NCBI RefSeq assembly: GCF_949628265.1
Contig: NC_088788.1
Span: forward strand, 36,770,959-36,834,958
Direction of reading: 5' to 3'
Origin: Cloeon dipterum
Lineage: Eukaryota > Arthropoda > Insecta > Ephemeroptera > Baetidae
DNA: 64,000 nt
The notes beneath the pieces were generated by a model. It was not told where the DNA came from. It saw only the letters and a list, made by a program, of their open reading frames with translations, and ran no database searches. This document shows positions 1 to 11,546 of this stretch, in pieces. Made by a program: the position numbers and the translations under genes. Position 1 is the first letter of the stretch. Each line of letters opens with the position of its first letter.

Positions 1-474
1 TGCGTAAATGCACCGAGCCTGCCCTACATGGTTTGCCTTCAAAAAGCTTTCTCCACGAATTCCGATGAATATATGTGTATAATCAACAGCCGCGCAACGC
101 ACGCAGATTTCCTGTAAAAGCGACTTATATGCCGGCGACAATTGTAAACGAGATGTGCCACTCTGGACTGGTCATCTGAGTCCATTGTTCTCTGATTTTA
201 GAAATTTTTAAGATGTATCTTCAGCACGAGTTTGGCACAAACTCCAGGAAATTTCAGACAAATTCGATTTGAGCCAGAAGCGTGTTGTTAATCTTAAGAG
301 CTTATAGGATAATTGGATAATATGAAACATTCTGTTTAAAAATGGATCATACGCATGACTGCACGGCCTTCCAAGGATATACATTTTTACCGCATTGTAA
401 TCAAGACACAGCTTCTCAGATTTACAGCGTAAAGTGTAAGTTGTGCGGTGTACCCTCTCTACCGGTCACCGAGT
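1..474. other. Upstream flank, no gene seen
   Basis: AT-rich sequence before the first cuticle gene promoter. The short open frames here have no recognisable protein and end at the promoter. Nothing else is visible. Confidence 0.6.
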
Positions 475-527
475 TTCCGAGTGGAAGTCAAATGGTCAGG
501 AGCGTTATAGTGGTGCGGGTATAAAAG
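475..527 (+). promoter_or_regulatory. Promoter of cuticle gene 1: ETS-like palindrome plus TATA box
   Basis: TTCC-GAGT-GGAAGT lies at 475-488 and TATAAAAG at 520-527. The start codon at 585 is about 58 bases past the TATA box, so the 5' leader is short. The palindrome recurs in five other promoters of the array. Confidence 0.7.
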
Positions 528-584
528 CTAAGCGGGCCGACACGCCAGCATTCTGTCTCCAGATTCCTCACACACACACACAAC

Positions 585-1248
585 ATGGTCGCCCAGGTAA
601 ATATCCAATTAACTGCATAGCTTTTCCAATTATAACAATTAAATTAAATTTTAGATCGCCCTCGCCGTTCTCGCCCTGGCCGCCGCCGTGTGCGCCGCGC
701 CCGGTGTGCCCCTCGTGGCCGCCGCCCCCGCCTACGTGAAGGCCGTCGAGCTGCACGCTCGCCCTCACTACTCCTTCAACTACGGAGTGAACGACCCCCA
801 CACCGGCGACCACAAGAGCCAGTCTGAGACCCGCGACGGCGACTTCGTCAAGGGCCAGTACTCTCTGCTCGAGGCCGACGGCACCACCCGCACCGTCGAC
901 TACACCGCTGACCCCATCAACGGCTTCAACGCCCACGTCACCAGGTCCGGACACGCCGTGCACGCCACCCCCGTTAAGGCCTACGCCTACGCCGCTCCCG
1001 CCGTCGTCAAGACCGTGGCTCCCGTCGTCCACGCCGCCCCCGTGGCCTACGCCGCCCCCGCCGTCGTCAAGACCGTCGCCCCTGTTGTCCACGCCGCCCC
1101 CGTCGTCGCCTACAAGGCCCCCGTCTACGCTCACGCCGCCCCCTTGGCCTACGCCGCTCCCATCGCCTACAAGGCTGGTCATCTCGCCTACGCCGGTGCC
1201 TACGCCGCTCCTCTGGCCTACAAGGCTCCTCTCGCCTACCACTACTAA
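585..1248 (+). CDS. RR-2 cuticle protein 1 (CPR family), 201 aa
   Basis: Secreted structural protein; the RR-2 chitin-binding domain anchors it in cuticle. Coding exons are 585-596 (M-V-A-Q) and 655-1248, joined over a 58-base GT-AG intron. The signal peptide is residues 1-18, ending VCA before APG. The RR-2 domain is about residues 40-104, with the [17 protein letters not shown] and DGTTRTVDY signatures. The rest is low-complexity Ala/Pro/Val/Tyr/His with repeated [16 protein letters not shown] and AYKAP units, ending AYHY. This copy reads DGDFVKG where the others read DGDYVKG, and it has the VELH and INGF variants. A likely AATAAA signal lies at 1446-1451. Family assignment is secure; the tissue or stage of use cannot be read from sequence. 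Confidence 0.95.
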
Positions 1249-1451
1249 ATGTACCCTTCCTGTCCTATGCAACCTGATGCGACTGGTGTGAGCCACCTTT
1301 GCATCTGCCTCGTCTCTCAATGTTAGTCTGACAGCATGCTCGCTTTTTTCTCCTGCTGTGATCGTGGGATCCATAAATTATTCATTGTCGTCTCAATTAG
1401 TTTTGTTATGCAAAGACCTGTATTTTTTATTTAAGACTTTTTAAAAATAAA

Positions 1452-3175
1452 AAAATATTAAATACGAATTACCAGAATTTATATTTATTACTCCTTGCAA
1501 GCAAACAACAAGTACTGTGCCCCACATTTAAGATACCTGTATATTTATATTACCTATACTTAAAATAAAAACCACTCGCTCATGCACCGCTCATAGTTAA
1601 GAATTGGATTCTTAAATCATGGAAATCTCTGAATTTCATGTATTTACTTTGCTACAGCTTTTACGATTCAATTTAATTTAATTGAAAATACGGTAAGTTT
1701 GTGAATCAAAACAAGATGCAACATAGAGTTAAATGGTTGCAAAGATGAAATCTTTATTCTTGGCGGTCGGCAGGTGTGCGCACGCATGTTCGGAATAATT
1801 ACTTGTCAAACCTAGTCTCAAGCCAATTAACTTTTACAACTTACAACGCTATAAGAATATAACCATATCATCGGCAAATAAAATTAATTTGACATTTGGG
1901 AAGGTTCGTTAGAGCACATTGATTTAAAATATAAAAATAAATGGAGAAATGCTGCAATCGGCTCCGCAACTGAAACTCCATCCTGCACGATTAGAAAATT
2001 TAAGTCCAACATTTAAATGGTTGCTATGCTAATGTAAATATTGACTTACACAAGAAGAACAAAATAAAAATTGATCTAAATCTGAATCTACACTCATGCA
2101 TTATTATTCTTTGATGTATTCCCCGACTACCCTTCCTTCAGAAAACTCCTACTTCTACAGCAAACCCTTCACGACGCCCCTGATAATTACTAAAAGAGAG
2201 GAGGTGATGGACTTAAGTAATGATATAAATGATTCTATTTTATTAAAATTGAAAATACTGATCTAAAAGGGATAATTTTGGGCAAGGCGTTCTCCACTGC
2301 TAATAAGGGCACAGACTAACAAGACAAAAAATGAGTTAGTGTTTCTATCAAAGTTGAGAAATTGATAAAAATTTATTTGTTGAACATAGCATCTCAGCAA
2401 TTGCATATATCCATCTCGCGCTGGAACGATGTACATATTTTTACAAGAGAAACATCTCGTGAACATGTATATATTTTTAGCAAAACAGATTGTTTCCCAT
2501 TTTAGTTAAATAAAAATAAAAATGATGTAAAAAAATGGTTGTTTAATTAGCGTAAGAGTAAAAGAAAAACAACTATCTGACCAAACATTCAGCCGCAGCT
2601 TTACATGCTTTTTGGCTACTCTAAGAAACATCATGAATCTGCGACAATCACGTCAATATGCCGTGCCGATTTAATTAGTAATTGCACTTAGCCATGGGCT
2701 ACACATTTTGCAGTTTTGATTTTTGTACTCCATTTGCTTGTCGTTGAGACTTAAAACTGAAACTGAAGGTGCGTACAACAGACAAGGTAAAATAATACCA
2801 AAGTCATCAAACACGCAAGTTATCATTCAAATCTAAATTGATTGATGAGCAATCAAGTAAATTTATATTTTAAAAAAACAACGTTCCCTTTCATTCGAAA
2901 GCATATATTGAGAAAAATATGATTGTTCTTATCACTATACATATATAGCATATTGCCACAGAATGTAAAATATTTCTGTGAAGAATACATCGCTGATTAA
3001 TTCAATTGACTTTAAAAATTCAGCAACAGTAATTCCACATGAGCTTCATCGAAACCATGTAGGATATTACACAGATTAACAGTTGCGTGTACCATAAACT
3101 TGCGCCGCTTTGTGAACGCATATAATATTGCTCCAATGCCTCCACCCTTGCTGCAAAGCATCAGCACTGATCGGT
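1452..3175. other. Intergenic spacer 1-2, no gene seen
   Basis: AT-rich spacer of about 1.7 kb. It holds short spurious open frames, one of 67 codons on the minus strand with no recognisable domain. No repeat or RNA gene was identified. Confidence 0.6.
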
Positions 3176-3226
3176 TTCCTAATGAAAAAGAAGAAGTAGG
3201 CGAGTGATATAGAGTGAGTATAAAAG
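3176..3226 (+). promoter_or_regulatory. Promoter of cuticle gene 2
   Basis: TATAAAAG lies at 3219-3226. A weaker version of the shared palindrome (TTCC-TAAT-GAAA) starts at 3176. Confidence 0.6.
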
Positions 3227-3275
3227 GCCTGCATTCACATTGCTGATCACATTCCGCTTCAGGAGTTCAATAATC

Positions 3276-3946
3276 ATGTTCGCCAAGGTAGTTAACAACT
3301 ACAATATTTTCCCAAAGAATGTTCTCCAACTGTTGGATAACTTTCATTTTTCGCAAGTCTAAGGAGAAAATGTTTTTTTATTAAAAAATTCTTATTTTTC
3401 CAGATCGCTTTCGCCGTCCTCGCCCTGGCCGCCGCCGTGTGCGCCGAGCCCGGTGCGCCCCTCGTGGCCGCCGTCCCCGCCTACGTGAAGGCCGTGGACT
3501 ACCACGCCCGCCCTCACTACTCCTTCAACTACGGCGTTAACGACCCCCACACCGGCGACCACAAGAGCCAGTCTGAGACCCGCGACGGCGACTACGTCAA
3601 GGGCCAGTACTCTCTGCTCGAGGCCGACGGCACCACCCGCACCGTCGACTACACCGCCGACCCCCACCACGGATTCAACGCCGTCGTCTCCAAGTCCGGA
3701 CACGCCGTCCACCCCGCCCCCGTCAAGGCCTACGCCGCCCCCATCGTCCACGCTGCCCCCGTCGTGCATGCCGCCCCCGTCGTCGCCTACAAGGCCCCCG
3801 TCTACGGCCACGCCTACTCCTACGCTTCCGCCCACGTCGCCCCCATCCGCGCCTACGCCCACGCTGCCCCCGTTGTTCACGCCGCCCCGGCCCTGGCCTA
3901 CGCCCACGCCGCTCCCCTCGCTCACGGCTACGGCTACCACTACTAA
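3276..3946 (+). CDS. RR-2 cuticle protein 2, 184 aa
   Basis: Exons are 3276-3287 (M-F-A-K) and 3404-3946, split by a 116-base intron ending CAG. The signal peptide ends VCA before EPGAP. The RR-2 domain has the VDYH lead-in and the [19 protein letters not shown] exit. The tail is [11 protein letters not shown] repeats, then a Tyr/Ser segment ([17 protein letters not shown]), ending GYGYHY. Across the second exon it differs from gene 6 (10.7 kb away) at only three residues, all just before the RR-2 domain. Its 3' UTR belongs to the block shared with genes 5-8; an ATTAAA signal lies at 4092-4097. Confidence 0.95.
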
Positions 3947-4786
3947 ATCTGCTCTTTCGTTCACCCTTTTGTGAAAGTCTGAAAGCACGATCACCTTGAT
4001 CTCCTGCGATGCTCAATTTCGGGCAGGATTTCATCCCTCTCATTGTCATTTTGTATGTAACTACCTCTTGTTACTGTGTAATGAGAATCGAATTAAACTA
4101 TATAAATTGAAATATTTGATTTTTCTTGTCTCGTTGGGACACAAATTTTAACCTTTACCCAGGAAAGCATTAACTTATTAATAAGTTCACGTGGTCTGAG
4201 CGAGTGAGGTGACTATTTGATCAAAAATCAATTACTTGAAAGGTGCAAATAAAATTCAGCTCTAGGACTGAAAGGAGGTTAATTCTAATTTCTATTGGCA
4301 ATAAATAATTTATTTAAATTATAATGCTGCTAAATAATTTTGAAGAATAAAATCCTTTAAGGAATTTTGCAACTCTTACAATAATAGGAAACACCTCAGA
4401 AATGTTTGAATTAAAATATCTTAACCTGGTTCGTTTGCCTATCGGAGGAGCCATTATTAGATTTAATTAACTGCCTTAACTGATGTTAATAAAAATGTTT
4501 AATAGCAACTGTGCGTAATTTATGTAATTCATATTAATATTGTTATTTAGCCTTTCAAGCTTCTAAGAATTATGTCGGTGCGTAGGGTACGAACGCCTGC
4601 AGGAGATTTTACACCTTGGTTCAATTTATACTAAACGTTGCGTCGAGGGATGAATTCCGAGTGCCCAAGACGGGCATCCAAGGTGGGCCGACCAATTTTG
4701 TTAAAAGAGGGAAATATCGAAGGGCGTGAAAAGGCGGCCGGGCCAAATTGCAAAGTAAGAATCTAAGCCATGTTTGGGGTTTAAAT

Positions 4787-5310
4787 GCTGGCTGATTAGC
4801 GCCTAAAGTTAACTCTCTTGCATATAAAAGAGTCACCGTGGGCCGCCAATTGGGCGCTGATGCCAGCAGCAGTCACCACCAGTGAAGAGTGTTTTCGGTC
4901 AGAAGTCCTTCTTCTTAAGTCATGGGATGACCTGCCGCCAACAATCAAGGACTGCTGCGTGAAAGACTTTCCTGAACTTTGCACAGAGTAATTGTGGCAA
5001 CTATATGTGATGAACAATTACGTGAGATACATTTTGTATTGATCGCTTTTGCAGTAAATGCTAGTGTCTCTATGTAATTTATTGACGAATGTGTGACTTT
5101 GATATTATGCTTATATGTATTGTAGAGGAAGAATAAACAATAATAATATAGGAATGACGAGTGCATTCGGATTTTGGAGAGTTGCAAAAGCTTTCCGACT
5201 CGCCATTTTGCTGCTTGCACCTTTCGAGCATGCGTGAATTCAATATAAAAGACCCCGGTGCTGAGGTATAACACGAACTGGTCCTTTTTCAGCAATCTAG
5301 GAGGGATAAT
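4787..5310 (+). repeat. Intergenic module, copy A (partner at 10.40-10.69 kb)
   Basis: It shares several ordered words with 10402-10690: a GGCTG-to-TTAGCGCCT stretch at 4789-4803, GCATGCGTGAAT near 5228, AAAAGACCCC near 5247, TGGTCCT near 5280, and TTTTGGAGAG near 5172. In the partner the TTTTGGAGAG word falls downstream instead of upstream, so the module has been rearranged. No coding potential is seen. Confidence 0.45.
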
Positions 5311-5587
5311 GAAGAGTCAAACGGTGTGCAGTTTTTGTAAATCTGAAGGTTAGAAGCTGATATTTGGTGAAAAACGTCTTATACTTTCATAAGACGTTCT
5401 ATCATATTAATAATAAAAAAATAGTGTCAGCTAAATCTCTAGTTCTGGCTGTCGTAAAAAAAACACACACACCAATAGACTCCTCTTCACGTTCCATGGT
5501 TTACTGAAGTAGTTTTATGGCGGTAAACACTAAATTTTGTCACGCAGTGATGAGGTGCTAAGAAGAAAAATTGTAAAATGTTCGGAT

Positions 5588-5760
5588 TTTAGGGTGTAAA
5601 AAGGATGATGAAGGGTTTGCACACTAAGACTACTTCGGTTATCAAGGGGAAGTTGAGACTTAAGTTTAGATGTGTCCGGTTATTGAAAATGTGGCAGTTA
5701 GAAGCTAAGATTTGAGCGTGTAAACATTTTTCGACAACCTGAAGAAGTACCAATTTTGTA
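5588..5760 (+). repeat. Dispersed repeat, copy 1
   Basis: It shares the ordered words TTTTAGGGTG, GTTGAGAC and AGAAGCTNAGATT with 46965-47100, and looser matches at 31358-31475 and 37140-37315 (reverse). It is non-coding and diverged; the class is unknown. Confidence 0.45.
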
Positions 5761-6461
5761 GATTTTTGTGTTAAATAAAAAGTTAAAACCAAACACCATT
5801 CCAGATTCAATATATTTATATTTGTTTATTTTTTCTATTGAATATTGTGTTTGTAATTAGCAATTAGATGGAATATATTGTGAGAAGATCATCACCCGAA
5901 TGTATTACCATGCTAAAAGACAAATAGATTAATTGAATTGAATTGAATTGCGCTCAACAAAATGCCTTTATCAAAATTACAAATTCCAAAATTTTGATTA
6001 AATTTGCAAAATTCGATCTTTGACCTACTAATTTTGAATAAGTAAAAAAATCAACATCCTCATTGACACCTGCCAGAAGTGAGAACCTGAGAGCCTGGAC
6101 ATAGGCTAGTTCCGCGAAAAAAGCGTGTCGTTTCTAATATTACTTTTTAATTTAAAAGAGGAGCATATCAACTGTCAAAAAATTATTTATTAAAAAAATG
6201 TCATTTTTTAAAATTGAAACCCTTGAAAGAGGGTAATCGTGTTTTTCTTTGATTTATTGAATTTGTATGGGCATTAAACGATCGACTCTTTTCTTTATAA
6301 GAAACTCTTTTGAAATTATTACAGAAGTAGAGCGACCCCAAAAAGGGAATATTTTTTATCAATTGATGGAATGCGGGATCGCTGTGAGTTAAATAAAGTA
6401 AACAAATTGTATTACATAAGATTACTAATCGGCTGCGCACAAACAAGGCACCGCGGTCAAC

Positions 6462-6515
6462 TTCCTCTCGGTAGTGCGAATTGCGCGGCGCGTGGCGCGT
6501 GGCGGGTATAAAAAG
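6462..6515 (+). promoter_or_regulatory. Promoter of cuticle gene 3
   Basis: TATAAAAAG lies at 6507-6515. A degenerate palindrome, TTCC-TCTC-GGTAGTGC, starts at 6462. Confidence 0.6.
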
Positions 6516-6563
6516 CTCGCGGCTTCGCTCACCAGCACATTCCACTTCAGGAACTCAATAACC

Positions 6564-7176
6564 ATGGTTGCCAAGGTAGCTACATTGCGTTTAAGTCTTG
6601 GACTTTTTTCTTTTCAATATTAGTTTACGTCATTTTGTTCCACATTCGACTCTTAACTAAAATCATGTGCATTTTCAGATCGCTTTCGCCGTCCTCGCCC
6701 TGGCCGCCGTTGCGTGCGCCGAGCCCGGAGTGCCCCTCGTGGCCGCCGTTCCCGCCTACGTGAAGGCCGTGGACTACCACGCCCGCCCTCACTACTCCTT
6801 CAACTACGGAGTGAACGACCCCCACACCGGCGACCACAAGAGCCAGTCTGAGACCCGCGACGGCGACTACGTCAAGGGCCAGTACTCTCTGCTCGAGGCC
6901 GACGGCACCACCCGCACCGTCGACTACACCGCCGACCCCATCAACGGCTTCAACGCCCACGTCACCAGGTCCGGACACGCCGTGCACGCCACCCCCGTCA
7001 AGGCCTACGCCTACGCCGCTCCCGCCGTCGTCAAGACCGTGGCTCCCGTCGTCCACGCCGCCCCCGTGGCCTACGCTGCCCCCGCTGCCCACGCCGTCCC
7101 CATCGCGTACAAGACCGCGTCTCTCGCCTACGCCGCCCCTCTGGCTTACAGGGCTCCCCTCGCTCACCACTACTAA
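6564..7176 (+). CDS. RR-2 cuticle protein 3, 169 aa
   Basis: Exons are 6564-6575 (M-V-A-K) and 6679-7176, with a 103-base intron ending TTTCAG. An intronic ATG at 6667 is in frame but is removed by splicing, so I used the upstream ATG next to the TATA box. The RR-2 domain has VDYH at its start and [12 protein letters not shown] at its end, a pairing shared only with gene 4. The tail is shorter than in gene 1 and unusual in containing [17 protein letters not shown] and an Arg ([10 protein letters not shown]). The 3' UTR resembles that of gene 1 (GACTGACAGCATG near 7241); AATAAA is at 7354-7359. Confidence 0.94.
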
Positions 7177-7359
7177 TAAGTGACCTCGATTGTTACCTTT
7201 ATTTGGTGGCAAGTCTTCTTGTCTCCAACGCTCAATTCTAGACTGACAGCATGTCCATTTTCCCCGCTGTGATCGCGGGCTTCATAAAACATTCATTTTC
7301 AAAGCTCAATAAGTGTTACCGTGTAATCAAAAAAATCATATATGTTAAGAAACAATAAA

Positions 7360-9356
7360 AATCGACTACAAACCAACTCTCTACGAGCTTTTATTGCAAA
7401 TATAAGGGGATCATAGAGTTAAAATTTATATATTTGTTATCTCTTTGCGTCTTGCTTTAATCTAAAATAATACTGATTTGACTTTAAAGTATTTTCTTTC
7501 AACTTTTCGAGCAACCTGTCTTTGCGATTTATTGTCAAAAAAATCTCTCCTACCTCCTAAAAAGGACAATGATTTCTAAACCCAACCTGCACACTTTGTG
7601 CTGTGATTTTGTTCAACGCTCTGAATGCATCTATTTGGTCTTGAGCCCAGGTTCAGAGTTCATAGAGTTTGTTGCTTCGTTGCGTTCATTTGTCTATGAG
7701 AAGAGAGCAACGTATTTCGCTCATTGCCATTTCCTGCAAATACGTTCCTACACTGTCCAAAAGCACACCATACAGGAGCACGGTCCGCAGACAACTGATA
7801 AAAGCAGACCACTCGGATATCAACGAGCACGCCAAACAAAGAAGAAAGAAGAAGCATCGCAGCTCGACAAAGCATAGCGCTTGGAGGTAGATCGGTCAGT
7901 GAAAGGTGGAAGGTTGAAAAGCAATCATCATACAGTAAAAGTTACATCTATATAGGAGTGAGATTGATAAAAACTTAATGTGCGCCAGAATGCAACCGCT
8001 GCAAAGATTAAATAGAGATAATTAAAGCAGTCTTCTGAAAATAAACACACGATGAACAATTTTGTCAAAATTTTCCTTCTAGTCTTATTATTTTTCTGCT
8101 TTATTGAATTATCAGCTTCATTACCTACCGCAATGTAGTTGTATGTATTTCAGTCGCTGTCGGATATATGGCAATGTCAATTAGTTCCAGTACCTTTAAA
8201 AATTCAAAATGACATTGTATTGAATGCAACGGTTTTGCTGAAAATGATAAAATAATTACTTTGACGGAAATTCTGATGCATTCCTCTTCAGTCGTGCGCC
8301 TAATACAACTTTTCGGAAATACCCGTAGATCAGTTGTATCACTTTTATTCATACGGATACATAACCTCGACGATAAAAAATCATTGTTGTTGATATTCCT
8401 AAGCGAGATATTCTCATGTTACCTATTTCAAGAATAGTCCTTTGAGAAATAGCTACAAAAGAATAGCAATTTTCTTTAGTACGCATATTTTTAACAGTAA
8501 CGGTCCATTTTGGTAGAGAGCTGATTCGTTTCCATAGTTCTGGCTAATCAAGTTTTCTCCTCAGTCAAAAACTGTGAAGGGAAAATGCGAGTCAAAGATA
8601 GCTAAGCTACGTTTAGGTCTATTTAAACCGAGTGGTTGTTAATTAATTGAGTTGTTTCATTTTGCATTTTTTTTATTTACAGATTTGATGAGTTTTGCTC
8701 AGTTATTATAATGGACCATTCGATTATCTAACATTAAGAGTGCAAAATAAAAAAATTAGATATTATTATTGTATCTTTATTGTCTTACACGGAGCTGGAA
8801 TGTAGTCCTCATTCTCAGGCGTTAATGCGTCACAAACTGCAAGGCTCAGAAGGACGAAAAGTCGTCGCCTCATCGTGATTTCTTCTCTAGACGCGATGGA
8901 CCAGGGCTGCCGTGGTGCACAACACTACGTAGGAGTCTGATTAAATTTTCAAATGTTAGCATTATAAATTATACTTCGGCGATTTGCTGCCAGTTGGCGA
9001 TTGATCTCTAAGTGCGTCATTACCTTTAGTTTATAGTTAGAAAATAAAATACATCACTTGAAGACCTAATCGAGGACACCTCGAGAAAAATCCTGTTTTT
9101 TTTTTAAATAAATTTGTACATTTTCCGGGGTGAATATGCTTTTTGCGCGGAGGGCAAGAAGGTCAAGTTCAATACATCATGCCAGTCAAACTCGCATCTG
9201 AGATGAATTTTTTGCTGGCCAGACCCACACGAGCTTAAATGTGTTACAAATGTGTTAACAAACTCTTAATTGGTAATTGATTTACGACGAGATGAAGCAA
9301 AAATATTTCGTTACAGAAGTAAAGCGCCGCTCTACCTAATCAAGACATTGGTCAGT
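7360..9356. other. Intergenic spacer 3-4
   Basis: About 2 kb without a strong gene. Open frames at 7569-7890 overlap in several frames and look random. A small minus-strand frame with a signal-peptide-like start is listed separately at 8766-8873. Confidence 0.55.
8766..8873 (-). CDS. Possible small secreted peptide or first exon, 35 aa
   Basis: ATG at 8871-8873 opens a 35-codon frame with a basic start (MRRR), a hydrophobic stretch (LFVLLSLAVCDA) and an acidic segment (ALTPENEDYIPAP). It resembles a cleavable signal peptide followed by a short chain. A GTAAGA splice-donor-like site lies inside the frame near the PAP codons, so this may instead be the first exon of a longer gene whose later exons I could not find. 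A TATAATTTATAA stretch lies about 100 bases upstream on the same strand. No family recognised; chance is a real alternative. Confidence 0.25.
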   Translation of the reverse strand: MRRRLFVLLSLAVCDALTPENEDYIPAPCKTIKIQ

Positions 9357-9419
9357 TTCCTTATGGAAGTGCAACAAGCGCAGCGAGCTGTGAGGTGCGA
9401 GGTGCGAGCGAGTATAAAT
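9357..9419 (+). promoter_or_regulatory. Promoter of cuticle gene 4: palindrome plus TATA box
   Basis: TTCC-TTAT-GGAAGTGC lies at 9357-9371 and TATAAAT at 9413-9419. Confidence 0.65.
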
Positions 9420-9469
9420 TGCTCGCGGCAACGATCAACAGCACATTCCACTTCAGGAGTTCAATAATC

Positions 9470-9958
9470 ATGTTCGCCAAGGTAATTCACGCATTTTCGA
9501 CACTACAGCCCTACACACCATTTAAAGTTCGAGTTGTTTGCAGTTTTAAAGTTTTTCTTCATTTTTAGATCGTCCTCGCCGTCCTCGCCCTGGCCGCCGT
9601 TGCGTGCGCCGCGCCCGGTGTGCCCCTCGTGGCCGCCGTCCCCGCCTACGTGAAGGCCGTGGACTACCACGCCCGCCCTCACTACTCCTTCAACTACGGC
9701 GTTAACGACCCCCACACCGGCGACCACAAGAGCCAGTCTGAGACCCGCGACGGCGACTACGTCAAGGGCCAGTACTCTCTGCTCGAGGCCGACGGCACCA
9801 CCCGCACCGTCGACTACACCGCCGACCCCATCAACGGCTTCAACGCCCACGTCACCAGGTCCGGACACGCCGTGCACGCCACCCCCGTCAAGGCCTACGT
9901 CGCCCCCGTCGCCCCCGTGGCCTACGCCGCCCCCCTCGCCCACGGCTACCACTACTAA
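9470..9958 (+). CDS. RR-2 cuticle protein 4, short form, 133 aa
   Basis: Exons are 9470-9481 (M-F-A-K) and 9569-9958, intron 87 bases. Signal peptide and RR-2 domain match gene 3 (VDYH start, [19 protein letters not shown] exit). The Ala/Pro-rich tail is reduced to about 27 residues ([22 protein letters not shown]), so this is the shortest protein of the array and almost a bare RR-2 domain. The stop codon and tail end are normal (GYHY), so it looks like a functional short form from loss of repeat units rather than a broken gene. AATAAA at 10086-10091. Confidence 0.93.
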
Positions 9959-10091
9959 TTTGCAGCCGAACCACTGATCCGCCAAAGAGTCTGATTATGG
10001 CATGATCACCACACCACTCTGCCGATTTTTTAATTTCTTTCCATCATTCTGTATGTGATATTCTTGTTACTGTGTAATGAGAAACAATAAA

Positions 10092-11435
10092 ATAAGAATA
10101 CGCTATTGAAATCTGTTGCATTTTTTTCCCAAATACCAGATCAGCTGCTTGAAGTATTTACTTATTGGTAGCCTAAATTTGTCTAAAAAATATTCCGCTC
10201 TGGCCTTAAAGCTAAATGAAAACATTACTTTAGTTTAATAATGTTAATTATTGTTATGACTGTGTTCGAAATTTTCAGAGAAAGCTCAGTCCGTTAGAGG
10301 GATCTCCAGTGATTTAAAGACAATAAATTTAATCCATTGACTCACATCGTTGTGCGCTGCACGTTGCAATGTGAGAATCCGAGCGATGGTCGGACATCGA
10401 CTGTGGGCTGGTTAGCGCCTGCATTTGACTCCCTTTGAATTGCAACGACATTCCTTTTGGATTTGGGAGCGGATTGTTTTCTGCAGTCCTTCTCGCTATT
10501 TGTTGGTTTGCTACTTTGCAGCATGCGTGAATGAATTTCACGGCATGAATGTCTAGCGTTTCAATAAAAAGACCCCTGAGCGGGGGCAGTCACATGAGCT
10601 GCGGTCCTCTAAACTGGGCATCCTCCAATGAGGCCCACGAGATCATTAGATGATATGGGGACAACAAATTTTGGAGAGCTGTTCGCTATCAGGGGATCGC
10701 CCATCTCGAAAAACCAATTAAAAAACCATAAAAACTATCCCAGATTATTTTAAACGATAACTGCAGTGTGCAACTGCCCTTCATTAAAAAATTCTCAATT
10801 TTCATATGACAATATCCTCCTGTTTAGATCTTTATCGACTTTATTAAATTTTAATGTAGCTATAAAGAGTAATGGAACTTTTTGTAAAAAAAATCTGCGT
10901 TGTTATTCTTTTGGCAATAAAGAGCAAAATCAATTAATTAAAATTTAAATCCTAGACCAACTAGAAGAGCGCTTATATATGACATTCGTCAGGTATTTTT
11001 GAAAATACAAAATGGCACAAACCAACAGGACCACGTCTTTGTTTCATTAAGTTGAAAAAGAGGCACGTATAATCTGTCTCGAGTAACACGCAGAAAGTAT
11101 GTATAAATTATTTATGTGAGATGAGGGTTTTAGCAGGCAGGAGCTAAGTGTATGACTGAATGAGAATAAACAGCAAATAAAAGCTGCTCTCCGAAATTAA
11201 TATTATAGTTGTTTTCCTCTGAAAACCGCCAAATGTTCTTGAAAATGCTGGTATTAATGAACAATTTTGTAAAAGATGATGATAATGTGTGGCATTAATG
11301 GCTAGCGATAAAGATCATAATATTTATTATGTTATGCTGATTGAAATGATTGATAATAACCAATCGGCACAAACAGGCTATTTTCATTTCATAAGATTGT
11401 CTCCACCCAAGATCGCCACTGCCGCATTGGCCCCT
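10092..11435. other. Intergenic spacer 4-5
   Basis: About 1.3 kb without a supported gene. It includes copy B of the rearranged module at 10402-10690; the rest is AT-rich with short random open frames. Confidence 0.55.
10402..10690 (+). repeat. Intergenic module, copy B (partner at 4.79-5.31 kb)
   Basis: It contains GGCTGGTTAGCGCCT at about 10406, GCATGCGTGAATGAATT near 10521, AATAAAAAGACCCC near 10562, GCGGTCCTCT near 10601 and TTTTGGAGAG near 10669, the same word set as 4787-5310. No recognisable protein. Confidence 0.45.
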
Positions 11436-11497
11436 TTCCTTCTGTAAATGAGCCTTGCAAACTGTGAGTGGCGAGGTGTGTGAGCGCAGTATAAAAG
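11436..11497 (+). promoter_or_regulatory. Promoter of cuticle gene 5
   Basis: TATAAAAG lies at 11490-11497. Only a weak palindrome half (TTCC-TTCT-GTAA) starts at 11436. Confidence 0.6.
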
Positions 11498-11546
11498 TCT
11501 GCCGGCCGAGCTACCGAGCATATTACACTCAAGGATTTCATTAATC

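Larger units (their letters stand above)
4098..6461. other. Intergenic spacer 2-3 with repeats
   Basis: About 2.4 kb without a supported gene. It contains one copy of a module also found near 10.4 kb, one copy of a dispersed repeat at 5588-5760, and four tandem AATTG units at 5931-5950. TATA-like strings at 4822 and 5243 are not followed by any recognisable reading frame. Confidence 0.6.

Noticed and set aside
568-1374. Long minus-strand Gly/Val-rich frames opposite every cuticle gene
   Set aside because: They are antisense shadows of GC-rich Ala/Pro codons. They recur with each gene copy and have no promoter or splice structure.
6667-6678. ATG at 6667 as start of cuticle protein 3
   Set aside because: It lies in the intron just before the TTTCAG acceptor. 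The TATA-linked ATG at 6564 gives the conserved M-V-A-K exon.
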